A stretch of DNA of 64,000 bases from Streptomyces sp. WAC 01529 (GTDB taxonomy: Bacteria; Actinomycetota; Actinomycetes; Streptomycetales; Streptomycetaceae): the NCBI RefSeq assembly GCF_003945545.1, contig NZ_CP029617.1:1809001-1873000 (forward strand), written 5' to 3'. Positions 1-7,530 of the stretch are shown here, in pieces (positions within the stretch are counted from its first letter, which is position 1; every line of letters begins with the position of its first letter). The position numbers and the translations under genes are program-made. Under the pieces are notes generated by a model. That model ran no database searches. It saw only the letters and a program-made list of their open reading frames with translations, and was not told the DNA's origin.

Positions 1-337
1 CCTTCGCGTGGCCCGCCTCCTGTGCCGCCTTGCCCGTCACACGCGCCGCCTGCTCCGTCATCTTGTCCTTCACCTGTGCCGCCGTTCCTCGTACTTGGCC
101 CTTGACCGCCTCGGCGCGCTGCCGGGCGCGGGTCTTCACATCCGCCTTCGCGGCCAGTTCCTCGACGGTCTCGCCGAGTCGGCCGCGGGTCTCCTCGATC
201 TGCCGGCGCAGTTCGTCCGGCCCCTTCACGCCCGTGTTCCCGGAATCCTTCGGGTTCGTGGAGTTCTGGGGGCTCTTGGAGTGCTGGTGGTTCTGGGGGT
301 TGTCAGGGTTCTTCGGGTTCTTCGGTGCGCTCGTCAT
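1..337 (-). CDS. DUF3618-domain protein (3' end outside window)
   Basis: The reading frame stays open to the left edge, so only the first ~112 residues are visible. The N-terminal ~35 residues are an Asn/Pro/Lys/Ser-rich low-complexity stretch with repeated KNP/DNP/QN units. The segment beginning DELRRQIEETRGRLGETVEE is the typical start of the DUF3618 family, followed by a basic, Ala/Lys/Gln-rich amphipathic helix region (KVGQVRGTAAQV-like, KDKMTEQAARV). DUF3618 proteins are small actinobacterial proteins, often with a C-terminal membrane helix, of unknown function. The ATG overlaps the stop of the upstream holin-fold gene by 4 bp (ATGA), so the two are translationally coupled. Family assignment is fairly sure; the role is not known. 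Confidence 0.8.
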   Translation of the reverse strand, partial: MTSAPKNPKNPDNPQNHQHSKSPQNSTNPKDSGNTGVKGPDELRRQIEETRGRLGETVEELAAKADVKTRARQRAEAVKGQVRGTAAQVKDKMTEQAARVTGKAAQEAGHAK

Positions 338-756
338 CGGTGCGCCCTTCCCTTGATCTCCTCGACGTCCGCCTTGACGCTGTCGATGGCCTCCTGCGGC
401 ACCGGCGGTGCCGCGCGCTTCAGCTGGGCGCGCCCCGCGGCCGCGAGTACCCCGGCCACGACGAAGAGAACACCGGTGACGATCAGAGCGGCGCCCCAGA
501 CGGGCAGGGCCAGTGAGAGCGCCGCGATCGCGGTGGCCGCCAGCGCCATGATCCCGACGTACGAGATCGCGCCGGCCGCTCCGAGGAGCCCGCCACCCCG
601 CCCCGCGCGCTTGCCCTTCTCGGCCATCTCCTGGCCTGCGAGCCGCATTTCCTGGCGTACGAGTTCCGAAAGCTGTGCGGTGGCCTGCTCGACGAGCTGT
701 CCCACCGAGTGCTGCGCCTGGTCGCGCGTCGGCCGCTCGTCCATGGTCCCGGTCAC
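334..756 (-). CDS. phage-holin-superfamily (holin 3_6-type) membrane protein
   Basis: The 140-residue protein has an N-terminal ~50-residue amphipathic helix (VGQLVEQATAQLSELVRQEM), a KGKRAGRGGG basic hinge, two hydrophobic segments (about residues 55-85 and 87-108), and a charged C-terminal tail (SVKADVEEIKGRAHR). This is the architecture of the actinobacterial putative holin superfamily III / DUF1469-like family. In Streptomyces these are chromosomal housekeeping-type membrane proteins and do not indicate a prophage; no other phage gene is nearby. It is the first gene of a two-gene unit with the DUF3618 protein (ATGA overlap). Function is unknown; a membrane scaffold or stress role is only a guess. 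Confidence 0.85.
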   Translation of the reverse strand: MTGTMDERPTRDQAQHSVGQLVEQATAQLSELVRQEMRLAGQEMAEKGKRAGRGGGLLGAAGAISYVGIMALAATAIAALSLALPVWGAALIVTGVLFVVAGVLAAAGRAQLKRAAPPVPQEAIDSVKADVEEIKGRAHR

Positions 757-808
757 GGGTGCCGCCTCCCTTCTGGCTGGGAGGTCCGGGTACCCGGGCC
801 GGGCCGCG

Positions 809-1474
809 CTATCCCCGCTGATCCCCGGTCAGCCGTGCCAGTTCGGCCTGGAACCAGTCCAGACGCGCCTGAAGCAGTGCGGCCTCGGCCATCAGTTCGG
901 GCATTCCGAGGCCCTGCAGCCCGCCCGGGGAGACCGGCGGGGCGGCCGCGTCGACCCTCAGCCCCTCCCCCGCGAGCCGCGCGAACTCCGCGACGGAGAC
1001 GGCCCGGCGCCCGCCCCCGCACCGCCCGCACGCCGCCTCGAGCACCAGCCACCCCGGCCTGCCCCACCCGGCGTCGGCGAGCAACGAGGCGGCGGCGCCG
1101 CAGTCGCACGGCGGCACGGTCGCGCGGCGCACCCGCTGACGCGCGTACCGGAAACCGCGCTCGAAGCGAATGTAGACCCCGAGCACGGTCACTTCGAGGA
1201 GCACCGCCTTACGGTGCTCGGCGGTGCACAGCAGCCCCTCGGCGGTGGCGCGGTCGTGCACACAGTGGAAGCCGCAGTCGCAGCGGCGTTGGGGCGCGCT
1301 GTGCCGTCTGCCGTAGACGCAGCGCGCCTCGTCGAGCACCCCGTACGGCTGGCCCGCGCCGAGGGAGACGCCGGTGAAGGCGGCCCGGGTGCCGTCGTGG
1401 GACAGCACCGGGCGGGCGATCTTGTATCCGGTCGGCGGCTCCGTCGGGCGTTCCTCGGGGAGCCGCCGCCTCAT
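809..1474 (-). CDS. conserved hypothetical protein with Cys-rich zinc-ribbon-like motifs
   Basis: A 221-residue protein I do not recognise by function. It contains several Cys/His clusters: CDCGFHCVHD near residue 65, CDCGAAASL near residue 125, and CGRCGG near residue 155. These look like paired metal-binding knuckles. The C-terminal ~40 residues form a Leu/Ala-rich helix (MPELMAEAALLQARLDWFQA). There is no signal peptide. Its ATG overlaps the stop of the 52-residue gene upstream by 4 bp, so the two genes form one transcription and translation unit. Zinc binding is inferred from spacing only. Confidence 0.7.
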   Translation of the reverse strand: MRRRLPEERPTEPPTGYKIARPVLSHDGTRAAFTGVSLGAGQPYGVLDEARCVYGRRHSAPQRRCDCGFHCVHDRATAEGLLCTAEHRKAVLLEVTVLGVYIRFERGFRYARQRVRRATVPPCDCGAAASLLADAGWGRPGWLVLEAACGRCGGGRRAVSVAEFARLAGEGLRVDAAAPPVSPGGLQGLGMPELMAEAALLQARLDWFQAELARLTGDQRG

Positions 1475-1629
1475 CGGGCGACCGCGGCCTCGACCGGCCG
1501 GGGCTCCGGCACCGACTCGGGGGTCTTCAGGCCGGTGTCGGGCACGGAGGTCTCGTCCATGCGCGCCGATTCCTCCTCCCGCGGCTGCTCTTCGGCGATT
1601 CCGGTGGCGAGTGCCTTGCCGAGCCTCAT
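1471..1629 (-). CDS. small hypothetical protein (52 aa), first gene of a two-gene unit
   Basis: This 52-codon frame begins MRLGKALATG and is otherwise acidic and Pro/Glu-rich (EEQPREEESARMDE, PESVPEPRP). The start is fixed by a perfect AGGAGG Shine-Dalgarno at 1631-1638 in minus orientation, and the stop overlaps the ATG of the next gene (ATGA). A 14-bp perfect palindrome of the form GAAC-N4-GTTC lies directly upstream (1642-1655). No domain is recognisable. A short leader-like peptide or a protein partner of the downstream Cys-rich protein are both possible. Confidence 0.6.
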   Translation of the reverse strand: MRLGKALATGIAEEQPREEESARMDETSVPDTGLKTPESVPEPRPVEAAVAR

Positions 1630-1641
1630 GACGCCTCCTAG

Positions 1642-1655
1642 GGAACAGCTGTTCC
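1642..1655. promoter_or_regulatory. perfect palindrome with SOS-box core (GAAC-N4-GTTC)
   Basis: GGAACAGCTGTTCC is a perfect 14-bp palindrome 12 bp upstream of the ATG at 1629, next to its Shine-Dalgarno. Its core matches the actinobacterial LexA consensus (TCGAAC-N4-GTTCGA), but the flanking TC/GA are missing on the left arm. A protein bound here would block the small-gene/Cys-rich-gene unit. The match to LexA is an inference. Confidence 0.35.
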
Positions 1656-1705
1656 ACCGTTGGGGACCCACTGTCCCGCCATGGTGACCCATACGAGGGG
1701 GAGTT

Positions 1706-1717
1706 GGCACTAGTGCC
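1706..1717. promoter_or_regulatory. 12-bp perfect palindrome upstream of the 52-aa gene
   Basis: GGCACTAGTGCC is an exact inverted repeat about 77 bp upstream of the start at 1629, between that gene and the end of the propeller gene. It may be an operator for the small two-gene unit. The binding protein is unknown. Confidence 0.25.
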
Positions 1718-1787
1718 TGCCATGGCCGACCGGAAATCGAGCCGGTCTTCGCCGGCCCCCGTCCGGCGAAGACCTGGGCTTCGCCGC

Positions 1788-3023
1788 CTACCGTTCGGCG
1801 AAGACCGGCTGCCAGCGTCCGGTCGAGTCCGCCTTGGACGAGCGGTAGCCGCTGAGCGGGACCGTCTTCCGGCTCCCGAGGGTGACGAGGACGAGCCGGT
1901 TGCGGTACTCGCTCGTGCCGGGCGCGATGTCCCAGGCGATGAGCCGCTTGTTGTCGGCCCAGGCGAGCAGTTGCTGCCCCGGCACCTTGGCGACACGCTT
2001 GCCGGTGAGGGGGTCGATGATCTCGGACGCGGTCGTCTTGCCGTCGCCCGCGAATTCGCCCGCGACGAGCTTGCCGTCCGGCGAGAGCCCGGCCCCGTTG
2101 AACCAGCGCACGTGCTTCTCCCTCGCGGGGGTGCGCTTCTCGCGGCCCTTGAAGTCGTAGTACTGCTGGTGCGGCGCCGAGGTGAGGCTTGAGTAGACGA
2201 GGGTGCCGTCCTGGCTGAAGGCGAAGTCCTCCCGGGTGTTGATCGTGTCGGGCCCGAACTCGCTCTCCGCCGTCTTGACCTTGCTCCAGCCGCCGGAGTC
2301 GCCCGTCGCCACGTCGACGACGTAGAAGCCGGTCCTGCTCGGCACGGCGGGGCCGGGCCGCTCACGCTTGCCGTCGTGCATCGGCCGGCTCATGTCGCGC
2401 AGGTCCGGACTCTTCGCATAGGTCGTGGCGACGAGCTTCCTGCCGTCCGGCGAGAACGCCACGCCCCCGACCTTGTGGTCCACGGGAATCCAGCGCTCGA
2501 CCTTGCCGGTGAGCAGGTTGAGCAGCCCGATCCGCCGCACGGGCAGCTTCTGTTCGAGGACGGCGGCGGTACGCATGCCGGGCGCGACGGCCACCCACGA
2601 CCATCGGGCGTCCTTGCGGTAGGTGCCGGTCTTCTGGTCGAGCAGCCGGTAGGTACGGGTGACGATCTCGTCGCCGTTCGACTGCTTGACGGGGACGCTC
2701 GTGCTGAACGCGGCGAGCGCCTTGTCCCCCGCGGCGATCAGGTCCCGGGGCGGTGTCTGGCCGGGGTGCGCGACGACGTCACCGCTCCTCAGCTCGCTCG
2801 CCGGACGCGTCTCCTGCCGCCCGGTGTCCTCCGCGAGCACCGGCACCGCCACCGCCACGACGACGGCCGTCACCGCGGCGAGCGAGGTGCCCGCGATCGT
2901 CCGGGTCCTGCGGCGCCGCCGCGCGGCAAGCACCCGGTCGACGAAGTCCCCCGGCAGGGGCGCGCCTTGGCCGGCCTGCTCTCGCAGTGACTCGCGCACC
3001 AGTTCTTCCACATTCACGGTCAT
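1788..3023 (-). CDS. membrane-tethered beta-propeller (WD40/TolB-like) protein coupled to an ECF sigma factor
   Basis: 411 residues. The first ~40 residues are cytoplasmic and charged (VEELVRESLREQ, DFVDRVLAARRRRR). A single membrane helix follows at about 42-62 (IAGTSLAAVTAVVVAVAVPV), then a large extracytoplasmic domain with recurrent propeller blades (VAFSPDGRKLVAT, FAFSQDGTLVYSS, GLSPDGKLVAG). The start ATG overlaps the stop of the sigma gene by 4 bp, so translation is coupled. This order (SigE-family sigma, then a one-helix protein with an extracytoplasmic sensor domain) is typical of sigma/anti-sigma-like pairs, but no canonical zinc anti-sigma motif (HxxxCxxC) is present. A sensor or anti-sigma role is inferred from context. 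Confidence 0.75.
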   Translation of the reverse strand: MTVNVEELVRESLREQAGQGAPLPGDFVDRVLAARRRRRTRTIAGTSLAAVTAVVVAVAVPVLAEDTGRQETRPASELRSGDVVAHPGQTPPRDLIAAGDKALAAFSTSVPVKQSNGDEIVTRTYRLLDQKTGTYRKDARWSWVAVAPGMRTAAVLEQKLPVRRIGLLNLLTGKVERWIPVDHKVGGVAFSPDGRKLVATTYAKSPDLRDMSRPMHDGKRERPGPAVPSRTGFYVVDVATGDSGGWSKVKTAESEFGPDTINTREDFAFSQDGTLVYSSLTSAPHQQYYDFKGREKRTPAREKHVRWFNGAGLSPDGKLVAGEFAGDGKTTASEIIDPLTGKRVAKVPGQQLLAWADNKRLIAWDIAPGTSEYRNRLVLVTLGSRKTVPLSGYRSSKADSTGRWQPVFAER

Positions 3024-3574
3024 ACCTCCATGGGCGAGAAGTCGCGGGACATCGACCTGGATCCGCCGTCCGGCCGGTCCAGCCGTGCCAGTTCGGGGGC
3101 GAGACTCCGCAGCCGGGCGAGGGAGCGGTGCGTCGTGCTGCGCACGGTGCCCACGGAGCAGCCCAGGAGCTGGGCGACCTCCGCCTCGGGGAGGTCCTCG
3201 AAGTAGCGCAGGACCAGGACGGTCCGCTGGCGCGCGGTGAGCTTGGCGAGCGCCCCGCGCAGCACGATCCGCAGCTCGGCGGCGGAGGTGGCGTCCCCGG
3301 TCGCGGCGCTCTCCGGCGGTTCGGCGACGGCCAGTTCGCGCCGGGGCCACTTCAGCCGCCACCGGCTCACCTGCTGGCGGTAGAGGATCCGCCGTACGTA
3401 CGCCTCCGGCTCGTCGATCCGCCGCCACCGGCCCGCGGCCTTGACGAGCGCGTTCTGCAACAGGTCCTCGCCCGCGTGCCGGTCACCGCCGCTGAGCAGC
3501 ACGGCGGTCTTCAGCAGCGCCGGCGATCTGGCCGCCACGAACTCCCGGAAACTGTCCTGCTCTTGGGCATCCAT
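3020..3574 (-). CDS. SigE-family ECF RNA polymerase sigma factor
   Basis: 184 residues, normal for the family. Region 2 spans about residues 15-75 (DRHAGEDLLQNALVKAAGRW and EAYVRRILYRQQVSRWR), and region 4 about 115-165 (LTARQRTVLVLRYFEDLPEA followed by the helix-turn-helix VAQLLGCSVGTVRSTTHRSL). There is no region 1.1 or 3, as expected for group 4 sigma factors of the Streptomyces SigE/TIGR02983 type. ATG at 3574 is preferred over upstream in-frame ATGs because the conserved domain starts soon after and a GAAGGTG element precedes it. The downstream propeller gene overlaps by ATGA. Confidence 0.88.
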   Translation of the reverse strand: MDAQEQDSFREFVAARSPALLKTAVLLSGGDRHAGEDLLQNALVKAAGRWRRIDEPEAYVRRILYRQQVSRWRLKWPRRELAVAEPPESAATGDATSAAELRIVLRGALAKLTARQRTVLVLRYFEDLPEAEVAQLLGCSVGTVRSTTHRSLARLRSLAPELARLDRPDGGSRSMSRDFSPMEV

Positions 3575-3670
3575 CGTCACCTTCACTCCCTGGGGGGCCT
3601 GCTGCCCCCACATGGAGGAGGACGGGTCCGGACGCCCCCCGCTATGCCTGCCGGCCGGAGAAACCGAAAA

Positions 3671-3694
3671 ACGGCCACCCCGAAGGGTGGCCGT
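3671..3694 (-). terminator. intrinsic terminator after the lipoprotein gene
   Basis: A perfect 10-bp stem (ACGGCCACCC / GGGTGGCCGT) with a CGAA loop lies 16 bp after the lipoprotein stop. In the minus direction it is followed by TTTTCGGTTT, a U-rich tail. It separates the lipoprotein gene from the sigma factor gene. Confidence 0.85.
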
Positions 3695-3709
3695 TCTGGG
3701 TGGAGCGGG

Positions 3710-4336
3710 TCAGCGGGCGGCGGGGAAGCCCGCCGCCTTGGTCCAGCGCAGCGTCTTGCCGCCCCGGCTGAACGTGACCTTCTTGCCGCCGGGCGCGACG
3801 GCGATCTTCTCCCAGCCGTCGAAGTTCCTCGTGAGGTGCTTGTCCCACTTGGTCAGCGATCCCGTGGCCACGGCGGCGACGGACTCCATGGGCGGTTCGC
3901 CGTCCGCGCACCACGGGGCGAAGTCCCCGAAGGCCGCGACCGTGCCGTCCTTGGCCTTGAGCCCGATGCCCTGGCAGGCGTCGGTCCTCGTCTTGTAGAT
4001 CACGACGGGCTTGGACCAGCCCCTGGCCCGGGGGCTGTAGTCCTGCACGAAGAGCCCCTTGCCGCTCATGTAGTGCATGGCGACGCGCCGCCCGTCGGCG
4101 AGCTTGATCTGCGCGTTGAACGGGTTGGGGCCGTGGCCGCTCCAGGGGATGTCGCTCTTGCGCAGCCGGTGACTGTGGTCACCGGCCGCGGCGTGGCTCA
4201 TCTCCCGCGCCGCCGCCTGCCCTTCCCCGCGGGCCTGGCCCACGCTCTGACCGCACCCGGCGACCAGTCCGATCACTGTCGCGGCCCCCAGGGCCACGGC
4301 CCGGATTCCCGTTCTCCGCATGACGCTTCCGCGCAT
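3710..4336 (-). CDS. secreted lipoprotein of unknown function
   Basis: 208 residues with a lipoprotein signal: basic N-terminus (MRRTGIR), hydrophobic core, and a lipobox LVAGC with the modified Cys at about residue 28. The mature part holds two Cys (about residues 120 and 143) that could form a disulfide, and many short beta-strand-like segments ending FSRGGKTLRWTKAAGF. No enzyme motif is recognisable. A GGGGGAG ribosome site sits 6 nt before the ATG at 4336; a second ATG 15 bp downstream is an alternative. The gene appears monocistronic, with its own terminator. Confidence 0.75.
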   Translation of the reverse strand: MRGSVMRRTGIRAVALGAATVIGLVAGCGQSVGQARGEGQAAAREMSHAAAGDHSHRLRKSDIPWSGHGPNPFNAQIKLADGRRVAMHYMSGKGLFVQDYSPRARGWSKPVVIYKTRTDACQGIGLKAKDGTVAAFGDFAPWCADGEPPMESVAAVATGSLTKWDKHLTRNFDGWEKIAVAPGGKKVTFSRGGKTLRWTKAAGFPAAR

Positions 4337-4387
4337 GACGCTCCCCCTATTTGTCGTTTCCCGGCGATGGTCAGTTGTGGGCGATGC

Positions 4388-5377
4388 TCAGTTGTGGCTG
4401 TGCAGGATCTCGTTGAGGCCGCCCCAGACCGCGTTGTTCGGGCGGGCCTCGACGGTGCCCGTGACCGAGTTGCGGCGGAAGAGGATGTTCGAGGCGCCGG
4501 AGAGCTCGCGGGCCTTGACGATCTGTCCGTCGGGCATGGTCACGCGGGTGCCCGCCGTGACGTACAGGCCCGCCTCGACGACGCACTCGTCGCCGAGCGC
4601 GATGCCGACGCCCGCCTCGGCGCCGACCAGGCAGCGCTCGCCGATGACGATGCGGACGTTGCCGCCGCCCGACAGGGTGCCCATCGTGGAGGCGCCGCCG
4701 CCGATGTCCGAGCCGTCACCGACGACGACACCGGCGGAGATGCGGCCCTCGACCATGGAGGTGCCGAGCGTGCCCGCGTTGAAGTTGACGAAGCCCTCGT
4801 GCATGACCGTGGTGCCCTCGGCGAGGTGCGCGCCGAGGCGGACGCGGTCGGCGTCGGCGATGCGGACGCCCTTCGGCACGACGTAGTCGGTCATGCGCGG
4901 GAACTTGTCGACGGACGTCACGGCGAGGTGCAGCCCCTCGGCGCGGGCGTTGAGCCGCACCTTCTCGACGTCGTCGACGGCGACCGGGCCGAGCGAGGTC
5001 CAGGCGACGTTGGCGAGGAAGCCGAACTGGCCGTCCAGGTTCACGCCGTGCGGCTTGACCAGGCGGTGCGAGAGCAGGTGCAGGCGCAGGTAGACGTCGT
5101 GGGCGTCCAGCGGCTTGTCGTCGAGGGACGCGATGACCGTACGTACGGCGATGATCTCCACGCCACGGCGGGCATCGGGGCCGATCGCCTTGGCGGCGCC
5201 CTCGCCCAGCAGCTCCACGGCACGCTCGGCGGACAGCCGCTCGCTGCCGGCGGGGCCCGGCTCAGTGGTCAGCTCGGGCGCGGGGAACCAGGTGTCGAGG
5301 ACGGTGCCGTCGGCGGTGACGGTGGCGAGGCCTGCGGCGATGGCGCCGGTGGTGCGGGGTGCGTTCGTGTCGGTCAT
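4388..5377 (-). CDS. dapD: 2,3,4,5-tetrahydropyridine-2,6-dicarboxylate N-succinyltransferase
   Basis: DapD transfers succinyl from succinyl-CoA to tetrahydrodipicolinate in the succinylase branch of lysine/meso-diaminopimelate synthesis, in the cytoplasm. The 329-residue length is that of the actinobacterial DapD. The C-terminal half shows hexapeptide left-handed beta-helix repeats ([57 protein letters not shown]). The segment [20 protein letters not shown] is strongly characteristic of the family. No Shine-Dalgarno is present, but TAGGTT lies 6 nt before the ATG, so the mRNA is probably leaderless. It stands alone, not in an operon. Confidence 0.95.
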   Translation of the reverse strand: MTDTNAPRTTGAIAAGLATVTADGTVLDTWFPAPELTTEPGPAGSERLSAERAVELLGEGAAKAIGPDARRGVEIIAVRTVIASLDDKPLDAHDVYLRLHLLSHRLVKPHGVNLDGQFGFLANVAWTSLGPVAVDDVEKVRLNARAEGLHLAVTSVDKFPRMTDYVVPKGVRIADADRVRLGAHLAEGTTVMHEGFVNFNAGTLGTSMVEGRISAGVVVGDGSDIGGGASTMGTLSGGGNVRIVIGERCLVGAEAGVGIALGDECVVEAGLYVTAGTRVTMPDGQIVKARELSGASNILFRRNSVTGTVEARPNNAVWGGLNEILHSHN

Positions 5378-5383
5378 GGGTGA

Positions 5384-5389
5384 AACCTA
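5384..5389 (-). promoter_or_regulatory. -10 box of a predicted leaderless dapD transcript
   Basis: TAGGTT on the minus strand fits TAnnnT and ends 6 nt before the dapD ATG. No purine-rich ribosome site lies between, consistent with transcription starting at or next to the start codon. Confidence 0.5.
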
Positions 5390-5420
5390 ACCGGAGCGGC
5401 CTCGCGCGAGCGAACCGGTC

Positions 5421-5981
5421 TCACGCTCCGGGCCGCTCCCGCGCGGGCGCGAGGAGCCGGCCGAGCATCTCGCGCGCGTACGCCTCGTCGTACGTCCCGC
5501 CGGTGAGCAGCACCTGGAGGCAGATCCCGTCCATGAGGGCGACCAGGGCGCGCGCGGTGACGGGGTCGGTGCGGGGCACCAGGAGGTCGGTGACGCCCCG
5601 GCACCACTCGGCGGCGACGGGGCGTAGGGCGGGTCTGCGCAGGGCGGCGAGGTACAGCTCGTACTCCAGCTCGACGCCGGTGCGTTCCCCCGCGAGCCAG
5701 TCGCCGAGGAGCCGGGCCAGCTCCGCGGCGAGGTCGGCGCGCGGATCCTCGAAGGCGCCGCTCGCGGCCACCGCCTTGGCGAAGCCCTCGTTCGCCTGCC
5801 GCAACGCGGCGACCAGCAGCTCGTCGAGCGTCTTGAAGTGGTACGTCGTCGAGCCGAGCGGCACGTCGGCCTCGGCGGCGGCCGAGCGGTGGCTGAGCCC
5901 GGCGATCCCCTTCGCGCCGACCACCCGGATAGCGGCGTCGATGATCCGCTGGCGGCGCTCGGGGTCGTGGCGGCGGGGCAT
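5421..5981 (-). CDS. TetR-family transcriptional regulator
   Basis: 186 residues. The N-terminal helix-turn-helix (about residues 8-52) reads RRQRIIDAAIRVVGAKGIAG then LSHRSAAAEADVPLGSTTYH, a clear TetR signature with the usual SxxxYYHF-like end (STTYHFKTLDELL). The all-helical C-terminal domain is presumably a ligand/dimerisation domain. The ATG overlaps the stop of the SMR efflux gene by 1 bp (TGATG), so it is the second gene of an SMR-TetR operon. It most likely represses the operon through the 40-bp palindrome at 6301-6340 and is relieved by an SMR substrate (inference). Confidence 0.9.
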   Translation of the reverse strand: MPRRHDPERRQRIIDAAIRVVGAKGIAGLSHRSAAAEADVPLGSTTYHFKTLDELLVAALRQANEGFAKAVAASGAFEDPRADLAAELARLLGDWLAGERTGVELEYELYLAALRRPALRPVAAEWCRGVTDLLVPRTDPVTARALVALMDGICLQVLLTGGTYDEAYAREMLGRLLAPARERPGA

Positions 5982-6301
5982 CAGTGGGCCCCGCCGAGGT
6001 TGAGCACGACGACGCCGACGATGACGAGGGCGAGCCCGGCGAGCTTGAGCGGGCCGGCCGACTCCCCGAGGAAGAGCATGCCGATGGCGGCGACGGCCGC
6101 GGTGCCGACACCGGCCCAGATCGCGTAGGCGGTGCCCACGGAGAGCGTCTTGAGGGTCTGCGCGAGGAGGGTGAAGGCGATCAGATACCCGGCGAGCGTG
6201 ATCAGCGAGGGCCACAGCCTGCTGAACCCCTCGCTGTACTTCATGGCCGTGGTGGCGGCCACCTCCGCGGCGATGGCCCCGGCGAGCAGTGCGTATCCCA
6301 T
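5981..6301 (-). CDS. small multidrug resistance (SMR/EmrE-type) efflux protein
   Basis: 106 residues and four membrane helices, the exact SMR size. The conserved glutamate of helix 1 is present (GAIAAEVAATTAMKYSEGF), as is the GTAYAIWAGVGTA segment of helix 3. SMR dimers exchange protons for cationic lipophilic compounds or guanidinium. The ATG at 6301 is chosen because the domain begins there; no Shine-Dalgarno precedes it. A TACACT -10-like box 7 nt upstream suggests a leaderless mRNA. The start codon lies inside the left arm of a large palindrome, so repressor binding would cover promoter and start together. Confidence 0.9.
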   Translation of the reverse strand: MGYALLAGAIAAEVAATTAMKYSEGFSRLWPSLITLAGYLIAFTLLAQTLKTLSVGTAYAIWAGVGTAAVAAIGMLFLGESAGPLKLAGLALVIVGVVVLNLGGAH

Positions 6302-6340
6302 GCGTACGAGTGTACATATCGATACGTACGCCCGTACGCA
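6301..6340. promoter_or_regulatory. 40-bp imperfect palindrome, candidate TetR operator
   Basis: The whole interval is an inverted repeat centred between 6320 and 6321: 17 of 20 base pairs match. The outer arms are TGCGTACG / CGTACGCA and the core is GTACATATCGATACGTAC. It overlaps the SMR start codon and the -10-like TACACT (6309-6314, minus). Its size suggests binding of two repressor dimers, as known for some QacR-type TetR proteins (family knowledge). Confidence 0.7.
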
Positions 6341-6468
6341 ACGCAGCATCGCGGGAGATCCTCACGCACCCGGAGGCCGCCGGGAAGAGCGTCGAACCGG
6401 CCCGGCTAAGGTGACGCGATCGCTGTGGGGGGCCACAGGGACGCACGGAACGATGGAGCGCAAGGGCG

Positions 6469-7524
6469 ATGACGGGCACGTCGGGGTGGGGGCCGCAGGG
6501 GCCGGGGCCGGGACACACCCCGTACGACTGGCGGCAGCACCCCTGGAGCCCGCCGCCTCCTCCGCCGAAGCCCGGCGTCATCCCCCTCGGCCCGCTTGGC
6601 GTCGACCAGATTTTCGGCGGCGCCTTCGCCACGATGCGGCGCTACGCCAAGCCGCTCTTCGGTACGGCCGCCGCCGCGTACGGCCTGCTGGCCGTGGTGA
6701 TGGCGGGCGCCCTCCTCCTCGCGTACGGCGCCACCCGCGACGACTTCCGGGCCATGTACGAGCCGGGCGCCACCTTCCCCTGGGAGCCGCTGCTCGTGGC
6801 CTTCGGCGCCGTCTGGGCCACGGGCCTGCTGGCGAGCCTCGCCGTCAGCTCCTTCATCCAGGCGGCCTGCGCGACGACCCTGCACGAGGCGGTCATCGGC
6901 CGCCCCACGACGTTCCGGGCGGTATGGCGCGGGGCCTGGTCGCGTACCCCGTCGGTGGCGGCCGTGACGGTACTGCTCGCCTTCATCCTGCTGCTGCCGG
7001 TCGCGGCGTTCGTCCTGCTCGTCGTCTCCTTCTTCGTGACAGTCCTGACCGATTCGACGGCCCCCTTCGGCCTGGTCTTCCTCCTCTTCCTCCTCGTGAT
7101 CCCCCTGTCGGCCTGGCTGTACGTCCTGTTCGCCTTCGCCCCGGCCGCGGCGGCCCTGGAGAGGGCGGGCCCCCTGACGGCACTGCGCCGCTCGGTGCGC
7201 CTCGTACGCGGCGCCTGGTGGCGCACGTTCGGCATCTCACTGCTCGCCGGGGTGATCGTGGTGATCGTGTCCCTGGCGTTCCGCCTCCCGCTCCAGTTCG
7301 CCGCCCCGGCACCGCCCGCGGTCAACCCGGACAGCAACATCTCGGAGATCCTCTCCGACCAACTCCGCTCCCAGTTCGGCCTCTACGCCCTCCTGGCCCT
7401 GGCAGGCACCCTGCTCACCCAACTCCTGGCCACGGTCTTCCTCCCCCTGGTGACGGCCCTGCTCTACCTGGACCGCCGCATCCGCAAGGAGGGCCTGGCA
7501 CACGCCTTGCACTCGGCAGTGTGA
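6469..7524 (+). CDS. multi-pass integral membrane protein of unknown function
   Basis: 351 residues. A soluble, Gly/Pro/Trp-rich N-terminus (GWGPQGPGPG, SPPPPPPKPG) is followed by about six hydrophobic helices between residues 65 and 330. Sequences such as ALRRSVRLVRGAWWRTFGIS and LVTALLYLDRRIRKEG resemble the membrane domain family found in DUF975-like and glycerophosphodiesterase-associated membrane proteins (LRRSWRLVRG...WR). Function is unknown. An AAGGGCG ribosome site is next to the ATG. A bidirectional terminator follows, separating it from the convergent suf operon. Confidence 0.8.
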   Translation: MTGTSGWGPQGPGPGHTPYDWRQHPWSPPPPPPKPGVIPLGPLGVDQIFGGAFATMRRYAKPLFGTAAAAYGLLAVVMAGALLLAYGATRDDFRAMYEPGATFPWEPLLVAFGAVWATGLLASLAVSSFIQAACATTLHEAVIGRPTTFRAVWRGAWSRTPSVAAVTVLLAFILLLPVAAFVLLVVSFFVTVLTDSTAPFGLVFLLFLLVIPLSAWLYVLFAFAPAAAALERAGPLTALRRSVRLVRGAWWRTFGISLLAGVIVVIVSLAFRLPLQFAAPAPPAVNPDSNISEILSDQLRSQFGLYALLALAGTLLTQLLATVFLPLVTALLYLDRRIRKEGLAHALHSAV

Positions 7525-7530
7525 ACACGA

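Noticed and set aside
334..756. Prophage remnant suggested by the holin-fold gene
   Set aside because: No other phage gene, integrase or att site is nearby, and such holin-fold proteins are common chromosomal genes in Streptomyces.
2753..5383. Very long plus-strand open frame (876 codons)
   Set aside because: It is antisense to the propeller, sigma, lipoprotein and dapD genes, with RPARR/GAGG-type low-complexity translation; it results from high third-position GC.
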